Positions 55,170-55,280 of a DNA stretch of 55,280 nucleotides are shown piece by piece. The position numbers and the translations under genes are program-made. Positions within the stretch are counted from its first letter, which is position 1. Each line of letters begins with the position of its first letter. The stretch is from positions 1 to 55,280 of the IMG/VR virus record IMGVR_UViG_3300033273_000069, one strand, 5' to 3'. Under the pieces are notes generated by a model that was not told the origin of the DNA, searched no databases, and worked only from the letters and a program-made list of their open reading frames with translations. This stretch comes from a virus.

Positions 55170-55226
55170 ATGGGTGCCAGCTTCGATTGGAGGATGGCCC
55201 GTGCCCTGACGACAGGGCGCGGATGA
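55170..55226 (+). CDS. Possible 18-residue leader peptide
   Basis: ATG 55170 follows TTGAGGAACATCA (good spacing). The 18 codons end at TGA 55224. A strong hairpin (CGTGCCCTG/CAGGGCGCG, 55200-55221) lies over its end, 35 bases upstream of the next start. The arrangement resembles a leader peptide controlling downstream translation or transcription, but no repeated regulatory codons are seen. Confidence 0.3.
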   Translation: MGASFDWRMARALTTGRG

Positions 55227-55256
55227 TCGCATGTGTAACGCAAAAGGAGAAATCAC

Positions 55257-55280
55257 ATGACAAAAGCAACTACAAACACA
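55257..55280 (+). CDS. Start of the gene that continues at base 1
   Basis: ATG 55257 follows AAAAGGAGAAATCAC, a strong ribosome-binding site. Eight codons (MTKATTNT) run exactly to the last base, and the frame continues without a stop at base 1 (ILARDLASQG...). The window ends are therefore probably adjacent in the genome. See the entry at 1-429. Confidence 0.65.

Overview
The window looks like the complete genome of a temperate tailed phage of a marine-type alphaproteobacterium, probably a member of the Rhodobacterales. It reads as a podovirus: a T7-type portal, tail-tubular-like proteins, a 388-residue SU10/HK97-type capsid protein and very large internal virion proteins. The host inference rests on four things: CobS/CobT-like genes of the alphaproteobacterial cobaltochelatase type, a 5' half of tRNA-Ser(GCU) beside the integrase, an apparent absence of the CcrM site GANTC, and Rz1-like and other small proteins typical of these phages. 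The last 24 bases start a gene that continues in frame at base 1, so the 55,280 bases probably form a closed or circularly permuted map.

Layout. (a) 55257 through 1 to 7051, plus strand: a cassette of small, mostly ATGA-coupled genes, then a promoter with a near-palindromic operator driving a CobS-like AAA+ ATPase and a CobT-like VWA protein, then a SleB-type cell-wall hydrolase and small DNA-binding-like proteins, closed by a terminator. (b) 7052-13294, minus strand: two coiled-coil-free early-type products at the left end, an attP core (partial tRNA-Ser) with a tyrosine integrase, a LuxR/GerE-type regulator preceded by a lux-box-like palindrome, and a lysis cluster (overlapping Rz/Rz1-like pair, amidase endolysin, small membrane proteins) mixed with two PD-(D/E)XK nucleases. 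(c) 13295-13745: a non-coding region rich in inverted repeats, next to the primase-helicase. (d) 13746-15885, minus strand: Prim-Pol/helicase and a Cro-like protein. (e) 15902-19799, plus strand: Sak4-type recombinase, AlpA-like regulator, SSB, Cas4/RecB-like exonuclease and small genes. (f) 54842 down to 19812, minus strand: the virion block, running TerS, TerL, portal, tail-fibre proteins, 2OG oxygenase, small Lys/Cys-rich proteins, scaffold, capsid, tail adaptor and hub, fibre, and then the internal virion proteins, ending with a roughly 3,145-residue polyvalent protein.

How it works together. No DNA or RNA polymerase gene is visible, so replication and transcription should use host enzymes, with phage-supplied primase-helicase, recombinase, SSB and nucleases. 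The most striking unexplained signal is a repeated 7-14 bp box (GGACGAC on the minus strand, best copies ATTAGGGACGACTG) at eight unit boundaries of the minus-strand late genes, usually just after a stop codon and in several cases after a hairpin or terminator. It may mark phage-controlled late promoters or RNA-processing sites. Lysogeny control may involve the LuxR-type protein, the Cro-like protein and the palindrome-rich control region at 55012-55256.
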